DNA from: Eubacterium sp.
Lineage (GTDB): Bacteria > Bacillota > Clostridia > Lachnospirales > Lachnospiraceae
Direction of reading: 5' to 3'
Assembly: GCA_017475235.1 (NCBI GenBank)
Contig: JAFVGA010000004.1
Span: 1-64,000 of the forward strand
Length of the DNA: 64,000 nt
Shown here: piece by piece, positions 8,717-17,811 of the stretch
Numbering within the stretch: the stretch's first letter is position 1
How the letters are laid out: each line of letters starts with the position of its first letter
The notes under the pieces: model-generated
Told to the model about the DNA's origin: nothing
Database searches by the model: none
The model's input: the letters and a program-made list of their open reading frames with translations, nothing else
Position numbers and translations under genes: made by a program

Positions 8717-9691
8717 CTATTTCTTTTCAATGTTAACTTTAACTTTGACAGTATGGCTGCCCTCGATGAAGAGGTCTTTCTTCACATACTTATCCAAGTT
8801 AATCTCTAGTTCAATATCTCTGCTTGCTCCAGTAATGTCTATTGGATCAGTTATATTCAACTGTTCAACATCTTTAAGTTTCTTAGCATCGCCAACTAGT
8901 TTCACTTTGTCAGGTGTTAACTCGATACTCTTCTTAACAAAACCTTTCTTAGGTTTTCCAACTGTATCAAGACTGATTGGAACTTCCTTCTCCTGACTTA
9001 AGTGAACAAACACTTTAACATTCTTCTTGTAAAGTTTTGCGTGTTTAGGTTTTATAGTGTTTCCATCTTTGTCGATGAATTTAAGTTTGCATGTAGCTGA
9101 GAAGTCTTCGTCGGCTCCGTCAGTATCGCAAACAGCTACCACTTTATCAATCTTCTTGTTAGCAGTCTCTGAAGCCTTAACTAAAACGTTGTTAAAGCTT
9201 AGTGATTTAACTTTTGCAACATATCCTTCAGCAGGCTCACCTTCAAACTGAACCTCCACTGGATACTTTTCTTTTATAACCTTATTTACATCAATTGTAA
9301 CTGTGTTCACATCTTGTGAAATGATATCCACACGTCTTCTGTTTGATCTATCCTTAAGTCTCACTTTGACCGGTGCCGCCTTAACCATAGACAACTCCTT
9401 CAAAGATGCAGTAGCAACAAAGTCTTCTGCAGTCAAATCGCTGACAACAGATCTGTTACCTGAAACAGTTACATCTACATCCTGCTTACTAGTTACATCG
9501 TAAACCAAGCCTTTCTTTATGATGGCATTTTCATTTGTAATAGTAATAGGAATATTATGAACAGTGACCGTCTTTGAAGGGTCACTTGTGTTTACGATTG
9601 CAAGCCAAATGATTGCACCAATGACTATTGCAATAATCTTAAGACCTATGTTTTTTGTAAACGCGTCTTTAATCTTACTGCCCTTTGACAT
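8717..9691 (-). CDS. cdaR: YbbR-domain protein CdaR, regulator of the diadenylate cyclase
   Basis: In other Firmicutes CdaR is a membrane-anchored partner that modulates CdaA. Here one N-terminal membrane segment (IGLKIIAIVIGAIIWLAIV) precedes an extracellular region of several YbbR-like beta domains with repeated V-x-V strands. The start is set at 9691, preceded by AAAGGAAG; a start 11 codons upstream would lie deeper in cdaA and lacks a site. The 17-nt overlap with cdaA suggests translational coupling. The usual third gene glmM does not follow; galE does. Confidence 0.88.
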   Translation of the reverse strand: MSKGSKIKDAFTKNIGLKIIAIVIGAIIWLAIVNTSDPSKTVTVHNIPITITNENAIIKKGLVYDVTSKQDVDVTVSGNRSVVSDLTAEDFVATASLKELSMVKAAPVKVRLKDRSNRRRVDIISQDVNTVTIDVNKVIKEKYPVEVQFEGEPAEGYVAKVKSLSFNNVLVKASETANKKIDKVVAVCDTDGADEDFSATCKLKFIDKDGNTIKPKHAKLYKKNVKVFVHLSQEKEVPISLDTVGKPKKGFVKKSIELTPDKVKLVGDAKKLKDVEQLNITDPIDITGASRDIELEINLDKYVKKDLFIEGSHTVKVKVNIEKK

Positions 9692-10550
9692 TACGGTCAC
9701 TTCCTTTCTTAAATATTTTTCCACCCTTAACCTCTTCTTTGTCCTGAGACTTTAGAAGTTCTGAAGTGATGGTAGGCTGATCAGCAAATCTAATAAGTTC
9801 GCCGTCTCTAGCCAATGAAACAGTTCCTGTTTCTTCTGACACTACAATAACGAGACAATCTGCTATCTCAGATAGTCCTACTGCAGCTCTGTGGCGAGTT
9901 CCTAGTTCTTTACTTAAGTTAAAGTTTTCTGACATAGGAAGGTAGCAAGTAGCTGCCACAATCTCGTCGCCATCTATAATAACAGCACCATCGTGAAGTG
10001 GCGTGTTCTTTTCAAATATATTAATCAATAACTGACTAGTAACCTTAGCGTCTAGTCTAATTCCAGTCTCGACAAATTCAATCAAGTCAAAATCTTGCTG
10101 AATAACAATTAAAGCACCTGTCTTTGTAGCAGCAAGTTCTTTAACTGCACTCAAAATGTTATCCAAAGTCTTATCAGAGAATCTCTCCTCATAAGTTGGT
10201 CCACCAATTCTGAACACTTGGAACAATTTATTCTTTCTACCAAGTGCCTCTAGCGCACGTCTTAGTTCTGGCTGGAAAATAATAACCATTGCAATGATAC
10301 CTACGCTTAACGCTTTATTGATAATCCATAAAAGAGTTGTTAGATGGAAAACAGACGCTATAAACATAAAGATAAATAGCAAAATAAGGCCCTTCATAAG
10401 AACCCATGCTCTACTCTTTCTAAACCAAAGAATTATGTAGTAAACCGCTATCGAAATAATAATGATTTCGATAATGTCACTAATATAAATGTTTGGAATA
10501 GAAAAGTACTTATCAAAGAAATCGTATATGTTGTGAAATATAGCGCTCAA
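9675..10550 (-). CDS. cdaA: Diadenylate cyclase CdaA (c-di-AMP synthase)
   Basis: It makes cyclic di-AMP from two ATP at the inner face of the membrane. Three membrane segments fill residues about 22-95. The DAC domain has the catalytic LHDGA motif (D187-A189) and the GTRHRA motif (R219-R221). The start codon is TTG at 10550, overlapping nothing but directly abutting the upstream stop (TAATTG), with GGGAG 6 nt ahead. At 291 residues it is of normal length. It lies between an unknown polytopic membrane protein and cdaR. Confidence 0.95.
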   Translation of the reverse strand: MSAIFHNIYDFFDKYFSIPNIYISDIIEIIIISIAVYYIILWFRKSRAWVLMKGLILLFIFMFIASVFHLTTLLWIINKALSVGIIAMVIIFQPELRRALEALGRKNKLFQVFRIGGPTYEERFSDKTLDNILSAVKELAATKTGALIVIQQDFDLIEFVETGIRLDAKVTSQLLINIFEKNTPLHDGAVIIDGDEIVAATCYLPMSENFNLSKELGTRHRAAVGLSEIADCLVIVVSEETGTVSLARDGELIRFADQPTITSELLKSQDKEEVKGGKIFKKGSDRNVKGQ

Positions 10551-11528
10551 TTATCTCTCCCTTCTAACTGGTGCACTTTTCTTTCTGCGCTGAGCGTTAA
10601 TTCTCTTAACGTTCATCTCTGGAGCTGTCACATTAATTTTTGGAACAGCTTTTACATAGTAATAGTATTCGTCGTCCTCGAATTGCGTATTCTCGGTTCT
10701 GGAATAGTCCACTGAGAATACCAATAACTGCAATAGATATGCAATTATAAACGAGAGAACGCAACCTATAATAACCCACAATATTGAGAACTTTGCGTCG
10801 AACAAAATTCCACCTACTAAAAATACTACTAATTCGAAGATGCTTCCTACCACTACTGCAATCTCCCAAGAGTGATCCATAGACTTTCTCTTGATTCCAT
10901 AAACTAGTGCGATAGTGATTGCAAATGCAATAATCGTCAAATACATATTTGGATTGCTAGTTGCAATGTTTACTATAGAAGAAACTGCGGAAATAGTTTC
11001 CTTACTTCCATTCGCATTCTTCGAAATAGTCGCAATTGCGTCTGAATTTTTATTAACAACATCTATTAGGAAATAGATGATAGTTCCGAATGTCACTGAA
11101 ACGATAGCTACAGGTGTAGAAACGATTCCTGCTACGATTGGAATCACGTAAGGTATCTTTAGATAGAATGCCAATGGCACTAAAACTAAGAAGATTCCCT
11201 GCTTTGGTGTAAATCTTAGGAATAATACTAGTAAAACAATAAATATTACTGTTACTACGCCAGCTAATTCCAAAGATACATAATAGATATCAAATATCAT
11301 TACGAAGATAGCAATAATTACATCCACTCTCTTTGGCAAGAACGCCATAATAACTGCCATACCTGCTATCACTGCCCAGTTGTTGATAACTGGAGCGTAA
11401 CCAATATTGAGTTTGAATAGGACAAGCGCTAAAAATGAAAAGATAAACTTTAACACTGGCTGTAAGATAAACTCATGCTCAGCGTAAATGTTTTTCACTT
11501 TTTCTTTTAAAGTCATTAAACCAATCAT
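10551..11528 (-). CDS. Polytopic membrane protein of unknown function, cda operon
   Basis: I do not recognise the family. There are about eight to nine hydrophobic segments between residues 20 and 280, with long runs of Ile/Val/Phe. A cytoplasmic tail follows with an acidic EDDEYYYYVK patch and a strongly basic end (RINAQRRKKSAP). The start at 11528 overlaps the upstream stop as ATGA, which supports coupled translation. Its stop abuts the cdaA TTG start. Such tight packing suggests a role linked to c-di-AMP or to the cell envelope, but this is inference only. Confidence 0.8.
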   Translation of the reverse strand: MIGLMTLKEKVKNIYAEHEFILQPVLKFIFSFLALVLFKLNIGYAPVINNWAVIAGMAVIMAFLPKRVDVIIAIFVMIFDIYYVSLELAGVVTVIFIVLLVLFLRFTPKQGIFLVLVPLAFYLKIPYVIPIVAGIVSTPVAIVSVTFGTIIYFLIDVVNKNSDAIATISKNANGSKETISAVSSIVNIATSNPNMYLTIIAFAITIALVYGIKRKSMDHSWEIAVVVGSIFELVVFLVGGILFDAKFSILWVIIGCVLSFIIAYLLQLLVFSVDYSRTENTQFEDDEYYYYVKAVPKINVTAPEMNVKRINAQRRKKSAPVRRER

Positions 11529-11959
11529 TCTTCTAACTCCTCCTCTAACTCATCGATAATCGCGTCATACTCTTGCTCTTGAATACGGTGTAGTGTTTTC
11601 AGATCACCGTTGTACTCTTTTAAATGTCCGCGAATCTCTTTAAATTTGTGAGAATAAAAAGCGTAACTGTAAATGAGATAAAGGACGACCACAATAATAT
11701 AAATAAGTATTAAAGCAATCATCATAATTATGAAACTGGTGGTTGTAGTCATTAAACCAAACATAACTTCTGGCAAATATGAGAACAACAAAACCATTAT
11801 CAAAATATATCCAATTGTTACGCACGCAAAAGAGCCAAGCATTTTAGAGGATAGGTAATCGCTCTTAAAAAGCTTACTCGTTTTGATTTCATCATTGAAA
11901 TGTTTTTCTTCATACAACGATAACTTTGTCATCAAAGTTATCTTTTCATTATTTAACAT
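11525..11959 (-). CDS. Small two-pass membrane protein, unknown function
   Basis: 144 residues. A soluble head of about 40 residues precedes two membrane segments (about 44-66 and 73-100). The C-terminal tail is a charged helix ending in an acidic run (IDELEEELEE), probably a coiled coil. AAGGAG lies 7 nt before the ATG at 11959. Its stop overlaps the next start by 4 nt. No family is recognised. It belongs to the cysE-cdaA operon and may work with the polytopic protein that follows. Confidence 0.75.
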   Translation of the reverse strand: MLNNEKITLMTKLSLYEEKHFNDEIKTSKLFKSDYLSSKMLGSFACVTIGYILIMVLLFSYLPEVMFGLMTTTTSFIIMMIALILIYIIVVVLYLIYSYAFYSHKFKEIRGHLKEYNGDLKTLHRIQEQEYDAIIDELEEELEE

Positions 11960-11978
11960 ATAGACTCCTTATGGTCTA

Positions 11979-12407
11979 TTAATCATCTTCCTTAAGTGTG
12001 GTCTCGAAGTTTACTTTGTATTCGTCAATAGATCTAATCTCTGCTTTTCCTTGTGGGTTGATTCCAACTCCAACCACGTATCCTAAATAAACATCATTAG
12101 GATCTTTATCATTTACATAAGTAAAAGCAACTGAGGCTCTTCCGCCTTTTTTACCTTTACCTGACTTAATGATAGTTCCAATCTTTGCAATATATTTTCC
12201 GTCTTTAACTTTTTCTTTCTTTAGAACTAGCTTATCTAATTCGCCGATAGTGGTCTTCCACGAATACCCCTTCTTGTTAGCATCCAGTTCTATATCGAGA
12301 GACTTTTTGTCATCTCCCAGCTCGACAAAATCGTACTCATTACCGCATGCGGCAAGAGCTAATGTTGTCATTATTAAAATTAGTCCAATTGCGAGAATTC
12401 TTTTCAT
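11979..12407 (-). CDS. Small lipoprotein, possibly chagasin-like
   Basis: 142 residues with a clear lipoprotein signal: basic start, hydrophobic core and lipobox LAAC with the lipidated Cys at position 21. The mature part has beta-rich Val/Lys/Gly sequence. A KKGYSW stretch and a later Gly-rich GGRASVAFTYV strand loosely recall the inhibitor loops of the I42 (chagasin) family, but the family's RPW motif is not seen, so this is weak. CGGAGGAA precedes the ATG, and only 1 nt separates it from the cysE stop. Confidence 0.75.
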   Translation of the reverse strand: MKRILAIGLILIMTTLALAACGNEYDFVELGDDKKSLDIELDANKKGYSWKTTIGELDKLVLKKEKVKDGKYIAKIGTIIKSGKGKKGGRASVAFTYVNDKDPNDVYLGYVVGVGINPQGKAEIRSIDEYKVNFETTLKEDD

Positions 12408-12408
12408 T

Positions 12409-13299
12409 CTATTCCTCCGACTGTTTATTGCTCATCATTTTAACTTTACTTCCCGGTGGGATAGGCTCAGTAATAAAAGCATTAGATCCGATAACAGAAC
12501 CTTTGCCAATCACTGTCTCGCCACCGAGGATAGATGCTCCAGAGTAGATAGTTACATCATCTTCAATAGTAGGATGTCTCTTTTCGCCCTTAAGTCCAAT
12601 CACATCCCTAGTACTTAACGCACCGATTGTAACACCCTGGTAAACCTTAACCCTGTCTCCGATAATAGTTGTCTCTCCGACAACAATACCTGTGCCGTGA
12701 TCGATAAAGAAATACTTTCCGATAGTAGCACCCGGGTTAATATCTATTCCTGTCTTGCTGTGAGCATACTCAGTCATAATTCTTGGAATCAAAGGAACTC
12801 CAAGCTGCTGTAACTCATGAGCAAGTCTGTAAACTGTAATCGCATATAATCCTGGATAAGATAGGATAATTTCATTCTTGTTATACGCTGCAGGGTCGCC
12901 CTCTATAAAGGCCTCTACATCCGTATCCACATATTCTCTAACGTTTGGAATTCTATCGAAAAATTCCAAAGAAATCTTTTGCGCTTCTTCTAGTCTTTCA
13001 TCTTCGCTAGATTCTTTCATATCATCTCTTTGAAGAAGTGCAATTGCAATCTGTTTATTTAAATTAAACATTACATCTTCTATCAACGCTGTAAGTCTGT
13101 TGTCCATGTTGTAGAATCTATAATGTTTCTCTCTAAAGAAACCAGGGAAAACAACTGTCAAAAGTTTACTAATCATCTCTTGAACTAGCTTGGTATCTGG
13201 CTGATCAAAAATTTCTATTTGATCAATATCTCTACCACCCTGATAGTCTTTTAAAATCTTATCTACTATTTTTTTAATGTCTTTGTTAGCATCTTTCAT
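12409..13299 (-). CDS. cysE: Serine O-acetyltransferase (CysE/EpsC type)
   Basis: It makes O-acetylserine from serine and acetyl-CoA for cysteine synthesis. An N-terminal helical domain (about 1-170) is followed by a left-handed beta-helix of hexapeptide repeats (about 175-285). The DPAAYNKNEII and HGTGIVVGE stretches are typical of the enzyme. It is the first gene of an operon that continues into the c-di-AMP and envelope genes. The ribosome site GGTGAG is modest; an extended -10 lies just upstream at 13318-13326. Confidence 0.92.
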   Translation of the reverse strand: MKDANKDIKKIVDKILKDYQGGRDIDQIEIFDQPDTKLVQEMISKLLTVVFPGFFREKHYRFYNMDNRLTALIEDVMFNLNKQIAIALLQRDDMKESSEDERLEEAQKISLEFFDRIPNVREYVDTDVEAFIEGDPAAYNKNEIILSYPGLYAITVYRLAHELQQLGVPLIPRIMTEYAHSKTGIDINPGATIGKYFFIDHGTGIVVGETTIIGDRVKVYQGVTIGALSTRDVIGLKGEKRHPTIEDDVTIYSGASILGGETVIGKGSVIGSNAFITEPIPPGSKVKMMSNKQSEE

Positions 13300-13317
13300 A
13301 ATAACTCACCATTTTAG

Positions 13318-13326
13318 ATTATAACA
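13318..13326 (-). promoter_or_regulatory. Extended -10 of the cysE-cdaA-galE operon
   Basis: TGTTATAAT (TGn plus a perfect -10 box) lies 18 nt before the cysE ATG. The -35 region falls in the rubrerythrin terminator and is poor, as expected for an extended -10 promoter. Confidence 0.45.
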
Positions 13327-13335
13327 TAAAATAAC

Positions 13336-13366
13336 AAAAAAGAGCCATCGAAATGGCTCTTTTTTT
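13336..13366 (-). terminator. Terminator downstream of rubrerythrin start region / upstream of cysE operon boundary
   Basis: A 13-bp stem (13336-13348 with 13353-13366) has a GAGCCAT core, a 4-nt loop and T-runs on both sides. It lies 18 nt behind the rubrerythrin stop and ends that transcript. Confidence 0.85.
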
Positions 13367-13383
13367 AATATAGAGTATTTACT

Positions 13384-13923
13384 CTAGTAGTTCTCTTCTT
13401 TCACTTCAAAGAAACTTTGTGGATGAGCACATACTGGGCAAATCTCTGGAGCCTTTTCTCCAATAACGATATGTCCACAGTTTCTACACTCCCACATAGT
13501 AACACCAGACTTTTCGAATACTTGCTTAGTCTCAACGTTCTCTAGAAGCTTACGATATCTCTCTTCGTGTGCCTTCTCGATAGCAGCCACACCTCTGAAC
13601 TTCTCTGCTAACTCTGGGAAACCTTCTTCATCAGCTTCCTTAGCCATTCTGTCATACATGTCAGTCCACTCAAAGTTTTCACCCTCAGCAGCTGCTGCTA
13701 AGTTTTCCTCAGTAGTTCCAAGTTCTTCTAGTTCTTTAAACCAAAGTTTTGCATGCTCTTTCTCATTGTCAGCTGTCTTTAAGAACAATGCTGCAATTTG
13801 CTCATAGCCTGCCTTCTTTGCAACTGATGCAAAGTATGTGTATTTGTTTCTAGCTTGTGATTCGCCTGCAAAGGCTTCTCTTAAATTCTGCTCAGTTTTT
13901 GTACCTGCATACTTATTTGCCAT
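13384..13923 (-). CDS. rbr: Rubrerythrin
   Basis: Peroxide-reducing non-heme iron protein that protects anaerobes from oxidative stress. The N-terminal four-helix domain has the diiron ligands in ESQARNKY and EKEHA. A second pair of ligands lies near EKAHEERY. The C-terminal rubredoxin domain binds one iron through WECRNCG and CPVCAHP. At 179 residues it is a standard length. GGAGG precedes the ATG. It follows the DUF3298 gene by 17 nt and has its own terminator. Confidence 0.96.
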   Translation of the reverse strand: MANKYAGTKTEQNLREAFAGESQARNKYTYFASVAKKAGYEQIAALFLKTADNEKEHAKLWFKELEELGTTEENLAAAAEGENFEWTDMYDRMAKEADEEGFPELAEKFRGVAAIEKAHEERYRKLLENVETKQVFEKSGVTMWECRNCGHIVIGEKAPEICPVCAHPQSFFEVKEENY

Positions 13924-13940
13924 TTTCTAATTCCTCCATC

Positions 13941-15092
13941 TTAGAAATATTTACTAAAGATATAGAATGTCTTGAATTCTCTCTGCTTTTTGCCTAGTGT
14001 GTATGGCTCGAAACAGATGATAACTTTATCGTTCTTCATATAGAATTCTAAATCTTTTAGTTTAGTTTTCTTAATAACCTTCTTAGCTTTCTTCTTGTAA
14101 GCCTTTGACCAGTTCTTTTTCTTGATAGCTGTGTACATCTTCTTCTTGATAGTATTTGTAGAACCTGCTACAACACTCTTGATTCCGATCTGCTTACCAG
14201 TTCTAGCGTCGAAGTTGTAACCATACTCGTCACTATTCTCAGCTCCACCAGCATACCACTTAAGTGTGATACGAACGCTCAAGATATTGTTCATATTGTA
14301 CTTAACCTTTGAAGTAGCTGTGAAGTAGTAGTTATCCTTAATCTTCTTGGCATCGTCTTCTGCTACCCATCTATAGAAGTTATTAGCACTATTAGATTTC
14401 TGGAATCCATCCATATCAGCTCTAAGTGCTTTATTAATAGCTTTTGCACCATCAACTCCACTTACAGTGATTAGTTGATATGTCATGGTAGCTTTAATAT
14501 TTTTATATTTCTTAGCACTTGAGAATAGATTCACCTTGCTTGCCTTTGTTGTTGCTTTCTTCCATTTTGTAAGTTTAAGTGCAGTTGCAACATATTTATA
14601 CTTAGCAGTTTTCTTTCTTAAAACATAAAGTCTATATGTACCAACAAGATGCTTCTTTCCACCTACTTTGCTTGCAAAGTAAACTTGACCTTTAGCGTAG
14701 TAATTCTTCTTAGAAGTCTTTTTAATACTGTCCACTTCCATTACTACTTCTGAATCTCCCCACTCACCTGGGTAAAGAGTCACCTTCGAAGTCTTCTTTC
14801 CAAACATTCTCTTAGAAATCTTGTTAACCTGTTTCTTCTTCTCAGCCTTGAAACGAAGCATATCAGCTCTAGCAGTTACCTTGCTAAAGTCATATGTCAT
14901 AGTCTTTCCAGCCTTCATGATGTACTCTTCTGTTACACCAATAGGAGTAGAAAACTCGTCCACAAGTTTCATAAAGCTTTTCTTGTTAGGTATTGTGTTT
15001 GTAGCATCAACAGTAGCTCCCATTGCTGGAACTGCAGTGATTGTAAGTGCTACAACAAGTAAAGCCGCCATAATTTTCTTTGTAAATTTCAT
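13941..15092 (-). CDS. Exported protein with DUF4163/DUF3298-like (RsiV/PdaC-type) C-terminal half
   Basis: A Sec signal peptide (residues 1-25, ending AMGA) shows export. The 383-residue protein is rich in Lys and Tyr. Its second half contains an INKALRADMDGF stretch and, later, YNFDARTGKQI and KVIICFEPYTLG, the pattern of the DUF4163-DUF3298 pair also present in RsiV and PdaC. Those domains bind cell-wall ligands or lysozyme in the known cases; the role here is inferred. AGGAGG precedes the start and an extended -10 lies about 45 nt upstream. Confidence 0.8.
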   Translation of the reverse strand: MKFTKKIMAALLVVALTITAVPAMGATVDATNTIPNKKSFMKLVDEFSTPIGVTEEYIMKAGKTMTYDFSKVTARADMLRFKAEKKKQVNKISKRMFGKKTSKVTLYPGEWGDSEVVMEVDSIKKTSKKNYYAKGQVYFASKVGGKKHLVGTYRLYVLRKKTAKYKYVATALKLTKWKKATTKASKVNLFSSAKKYKNIKATMTYQLITVSGVDGAKAINKALRADMDGFQKSNSANNFYRWVAEDDAKKIKDNYYFTATSKVKYNMNNILSVRITLKWYAGGAENSDEYGYNFDARTGKQIGIKSVVAGSTNTIKKKMYTAIKKKNWSKAYKKKAKKVIKKTKLKDLEFYMKNDKVIICFEPYTLGKKQREFKTFYIFSKYF

Positions 15093-15135
15093 TTTTATTT
15101 CCTCCTAAAAGAAATTTATAAAATCATTCTTTAGT

Positions 15136-15144
15136 ATTATATCA
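15136..15144 (-). promoter_or_regulatory. Extended -10 promoter for the DUF3298 gene and rubrerythrin
   Basis: TGATATAAT on the minus strand lies 43 nt before the DUF3298 start. The -35 region is weak. The same extended box appears at several other operons here (17671, 35684, 54681). Confidence 0.45.
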
Positions 15145-15194
15145 TAGAGTGAATATTAAATAACATTATTTTCATATAATATCACTTTTTTATT

Positions 15195-16292
15195 TTATTT
15201 CTCTTTCACGTTTACAATTACGTATTCCGAGATAGCTCCTGACTTGAATGGCATTCCCCATCCTGCAATTCCTGAGCTTGTAAAGAATGTAGTGTTTCCT
15301 CTCTTCACCATTCCATATCTGCAATCATTTGTGTGGAAAATTTCTGTTGTCCATCCCAAAGGAATCAACTGTCCGCCGTGTGTATGTCCGCACAAAACTA
15401 AATCTGGTTTAGCCTTCGCTTCCGCGTCAAAGTCATTAGGCTGATGATCTAACACAATAGAATAATCTCTCTTATCAATAAAGTTCATCAAGTCCTTTGT
15501 AGTCTTTCTAGGTTTGTCGAACTTATCTTTTCTTCCTATTACATAGCAACCATCAAAGATTTCTTTCACGCCGTCTCTCAACAAAACAACTCCATTTTTA
15601 GCCAACTCTTCTTCTAAGTCTTTTGTTGAAAAATCTCTGTAGTGGAAATATGCACCGTCATGGTTTCCGAAAGTCATATATGTTCCATACTTTGGTTTCA
15701 TCTCGCCCAAAGCCTTTGTAGCATCAATCATATCCTGTTTAGAAGTGTCATCGTCCACATAGTCGCCAACAAAAACAACCACATCAGGTTTACTTTTCAT
15801 AATATCCTGAGTTATCTTCTTAAACTGCTTGCCGTCAAACATAGTTCCAACGTGTGAGTCAGACATCATACAGATTTTTAGACCTTTGGCGCCCACGCTT
15901 TTGTCGGTCTTAACTGTAATCTCAGTTTTTTGAATGTTGTGTGCGTTGTAGTAACTGTAGCCGAAGAATGATACAGTTATTACTATTGCCGCAATTCCTG
16001 CTATATAAACTTTGCAGCTCTTCTTCGTGAACTTTCTGATGATTACTCCGACTAAATCACAGAGAAGCCAGATAATCAACAAATACATTCCAACGATAGC
16101 GGTTGGTACCATTTTAAAAAGTGCTAGCACAATTAGCACTAGCACTGGTATAGACGCTATAGCATATTGGATCTTTTTGTTTCCCTTAGATAGTTTTTGA
16201 ACGAAATAGAATCTTCTAACTCTAAAAAGAAAGTATACGGCTTCCACAACAATCATTGAGATGAGAAAGCCGTACCAAATATACATGCCCAT
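15195..16292 (-). CDS. Membrane-anchored metallophosphoesterase (YkuE/YaeI-like)
   Basis: Calcineurin-type phosphoesterase with two metals. Four hydrophobic segments (about residues 4-22, 43-62, 66-84, 94-112) precede the catalytic domain. Motifs in order are SDSHVG, GDYVDD, GNHD, LDHQP and CGHTHGG, a complete set. The substrate is unknown; relatives act on lipid-linked or UDP-linked phosphodiesters at the membrane. AAGGAG lies 12 nt before the ATG; a second Met at codon 3 is an alternative start. It follows the secreted-protein gene by 20 nt, so the two are probably one transcript. Confidence 0.9.
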   Translation of the reverse strand: MGMYIWYGFLISMIVVEAVYFLFRVRRFYFVQKLSKGNKKIQYAIASIPVLVLIVLALFKMVPTAIVGMYLLIIWLLCDLVGVIIRKFTKKSCKVYIAGIAAIVITVSFFGYSYYNAHNIQKTEITVKTDKSVGAKGLKICMMSDSHVGTMFDGKQFKKITQDIMKSKPDVVVFVGDYVDDDTSKQDMIDATKALGEMKPKYGTYMTFGNHDGAYFHYRDFSTKDLEEELAKNGVVLLRDGVKEIFDGCYVIGRKDKFDKPRKTTKDLMNFIDKRDYSIVLDHQPNDFDAEAKAKPDLVLCGHTHGGQLIPLGWTTEIFHTNDCRYGMVKRGNTTFFTSSGIAGWGMPFKSGAISEYVIVNVKEK

Positions 16293-16312
16293 TTATTATT
16301 TATTCTCCTTAA

Positions 16313-17635
16313 TTAATCCCAGTTATAATACCAGTTAATCCAATACATCTCTTGTTCAGTTCCTTGATAACCACCATTTTTCATATTAGTGGCTACCTGC
16401 TGGATTGATCTAATTGTTTGTGAATAATTATCAGAGTTGCGATACTCTGTATATGTTCTTCCACCGTAATCCTGATATTCCATCTGAACATAAGCCGATG
16501 CCATGAATACTCTATCAATATTGTACTCTTTGATATGAGTTATTCCTGCATAGCAAGTTCCATACTTTGGTAAATGTGTTGTAGCATCTATTGGCCAATC
16601 ATCAGATGGATTTAGTACATCGTAGTGATGCTCACAGTTTGGATCCATATTATCAACATTTTGCTTATTGATGATTTCGTCAAAGTAATAGACATATTCA
16701 TTCTGTGGCATAAGGATAGTACCCATCTGCATAATTTCATCTTTCAATAGTTTTTCAGTAATATCCTTCTGAGGTCTATAATAAGATGATGTTTTTACAG
16801 ATAGCTGATCTCCAAATCTAATTCCATGAACTCCATCACATCTAATGTTTGCACCATATGTATTAGAAATATTAATTTCATCTATGGACTCAAAAGATAA
16901 ATCTGTAGTGATATTGCTAATCTGAAATGCTCTTCTATACAATTTCTTTGTAACTTTTTCATAGAATCCATATTCAGCAATGTCAGATGATGATGGTGTC
17001 AAATATTTTCCACCGTCATTTACCTCAACCACCTCTTCTCCATCTATATAAATAGTATGAGTGATCTCTTGAGGTGTTTCCTCTGGAATATATGTCTTAC
17101 TTATTGTAAACTGTCCATCTTTAAATCTAATATATTTTCTTGTATTTATAGAAGTGCTTGGGTTTTGACACAATACAGAGTACTCTAATAGATACTGCTG
17201 AGTATTGTTAAACTTTGCTCTATATCTAATGTAGTTATCACCAGTTTTTTGTACTACTTCTGTAGGAGATGTATCCGTCTTAGTTCCTCTATATTTCTGA
17301 GTAGCATCTACCCAATCAGTTCCGTCAAAGTATTCAAAATTCGAAACGCTGTTAGTAGCTGTTTCGTCATCATTCATAAAGTTAATTTTACGAACTACAC
17401 TACGGTTTTTCAAATTATATGCATATACATCAATTTTGAAGTAGAAATAGTCCTGACCCACAGTATACAAGCCTGTTTTACCCTCTATGATATCGCCAGT
17501 ACTATCTGTTAAATACATGGAAATAGCATTGCCGTAATCATCATCTTGATCTTGATCGGCATAAGTATTAACACCTGCAAACGAACCGCAGATGACAATA
17601 GCTAATGTTAAGAAAATTGCCAATAATTTCTTCAT
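16313..17635 (-). CDS. Secreted protein of unknown function
   Basis: 440 residues with a Sec signal peptide (about 1-26, ending NTYA). The mature protein is acidic and beta-rich. The C-terminal half holds a pattern I associate with secreted Lachnospiraceae proteins: HGIRFGDQLS, then MGTILMPQNE, then a SAYVQMEY strand and a YSQTIRSIQQVA helix. A related pattern occurs in the GH64 protein at 29400-32258. No catalytic motif is seen. AAAGGAAG precedes the ATG, and a good promoter lies at 17671-17699. Confidence 0.8.
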   Translation of the reverse strand: MKKLLAIFLTLAIVICGSFAGVNTYADQDQDDDYGNAISMYLTDSTGDIIEGKTGLYTVGQDYFYFKIDVYAYNLKNRSVVRKINFMNDDETATNSVSNFEYFDGTDWVDATQKYRGTKTDTSPTEVVQKTGDNYIRYRAKFNNTQQYLLEYSVLCQNPSTSINTRKYIRFKDGQFTISKTYIPEETPQEITHTIYIDGEEVVEVNDGGKYLTPSSSDIAEYGFYEKVTKKLYRRAFQISNITTDLSFESIDEINISNTYGANIRCDGVHGIRFGDQLSVKTSSYYRPQKDITEKLLKDEIMQMGTILMPQNEYVYYFDEIINKQNVDNMDPNCEHHYDVLNPSDDWPIDATTHLPKYGTCYAGITHIKEYNIDRVFMASAYVQMEYQDYGGRTYTEYRNSDNYSQTIRSIQQVATNMKNGGYQGTEQEMYWINWYYNWD

Positions 17636-17670
17636 GGCTATACTTCCTTTCCTCGTATTTTTACGTGTAT

Positions 17671-17699
17671 ATTATATCATTATTTGAAATAAATAGTAA
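17671..17699 (-). promoter_or_regulatory. Promoter for the secreted protein-metallophosphoesterase pair
   Basis: TTACTA, 17-nt spacer and TATAAT on the minus strand, with an added TG upstream of the -10 (TGATATAAT). It lies 35 nt before the ATG at 17635. Confidence 0.6.
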
Positions 17700-17748
17700 T
17701 ATGTACACAGATTTCTGTAAAAATTCTATCGCATTTCATTTTGGCATT

Positions 17749-17784
17749 AAAAAAGTCCTATTCCCTTTGGAATAGGACTTTTTT
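17749..17784 (-). terminator. Terminator of the beta-helix/IDWFDD operon
   Basis: A perfect 16-bp stem (17749-17764 with 17769-17784), 4-nt loop and T-runs on both sides. It stands 27 nt behind the 50-residue ORF, which supports that ORF being transcribed. Confidence 0.88.
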
Positions 17785-17811
17785 ATACAGCGAAACTAAT
17801 TGGCTAACGAT

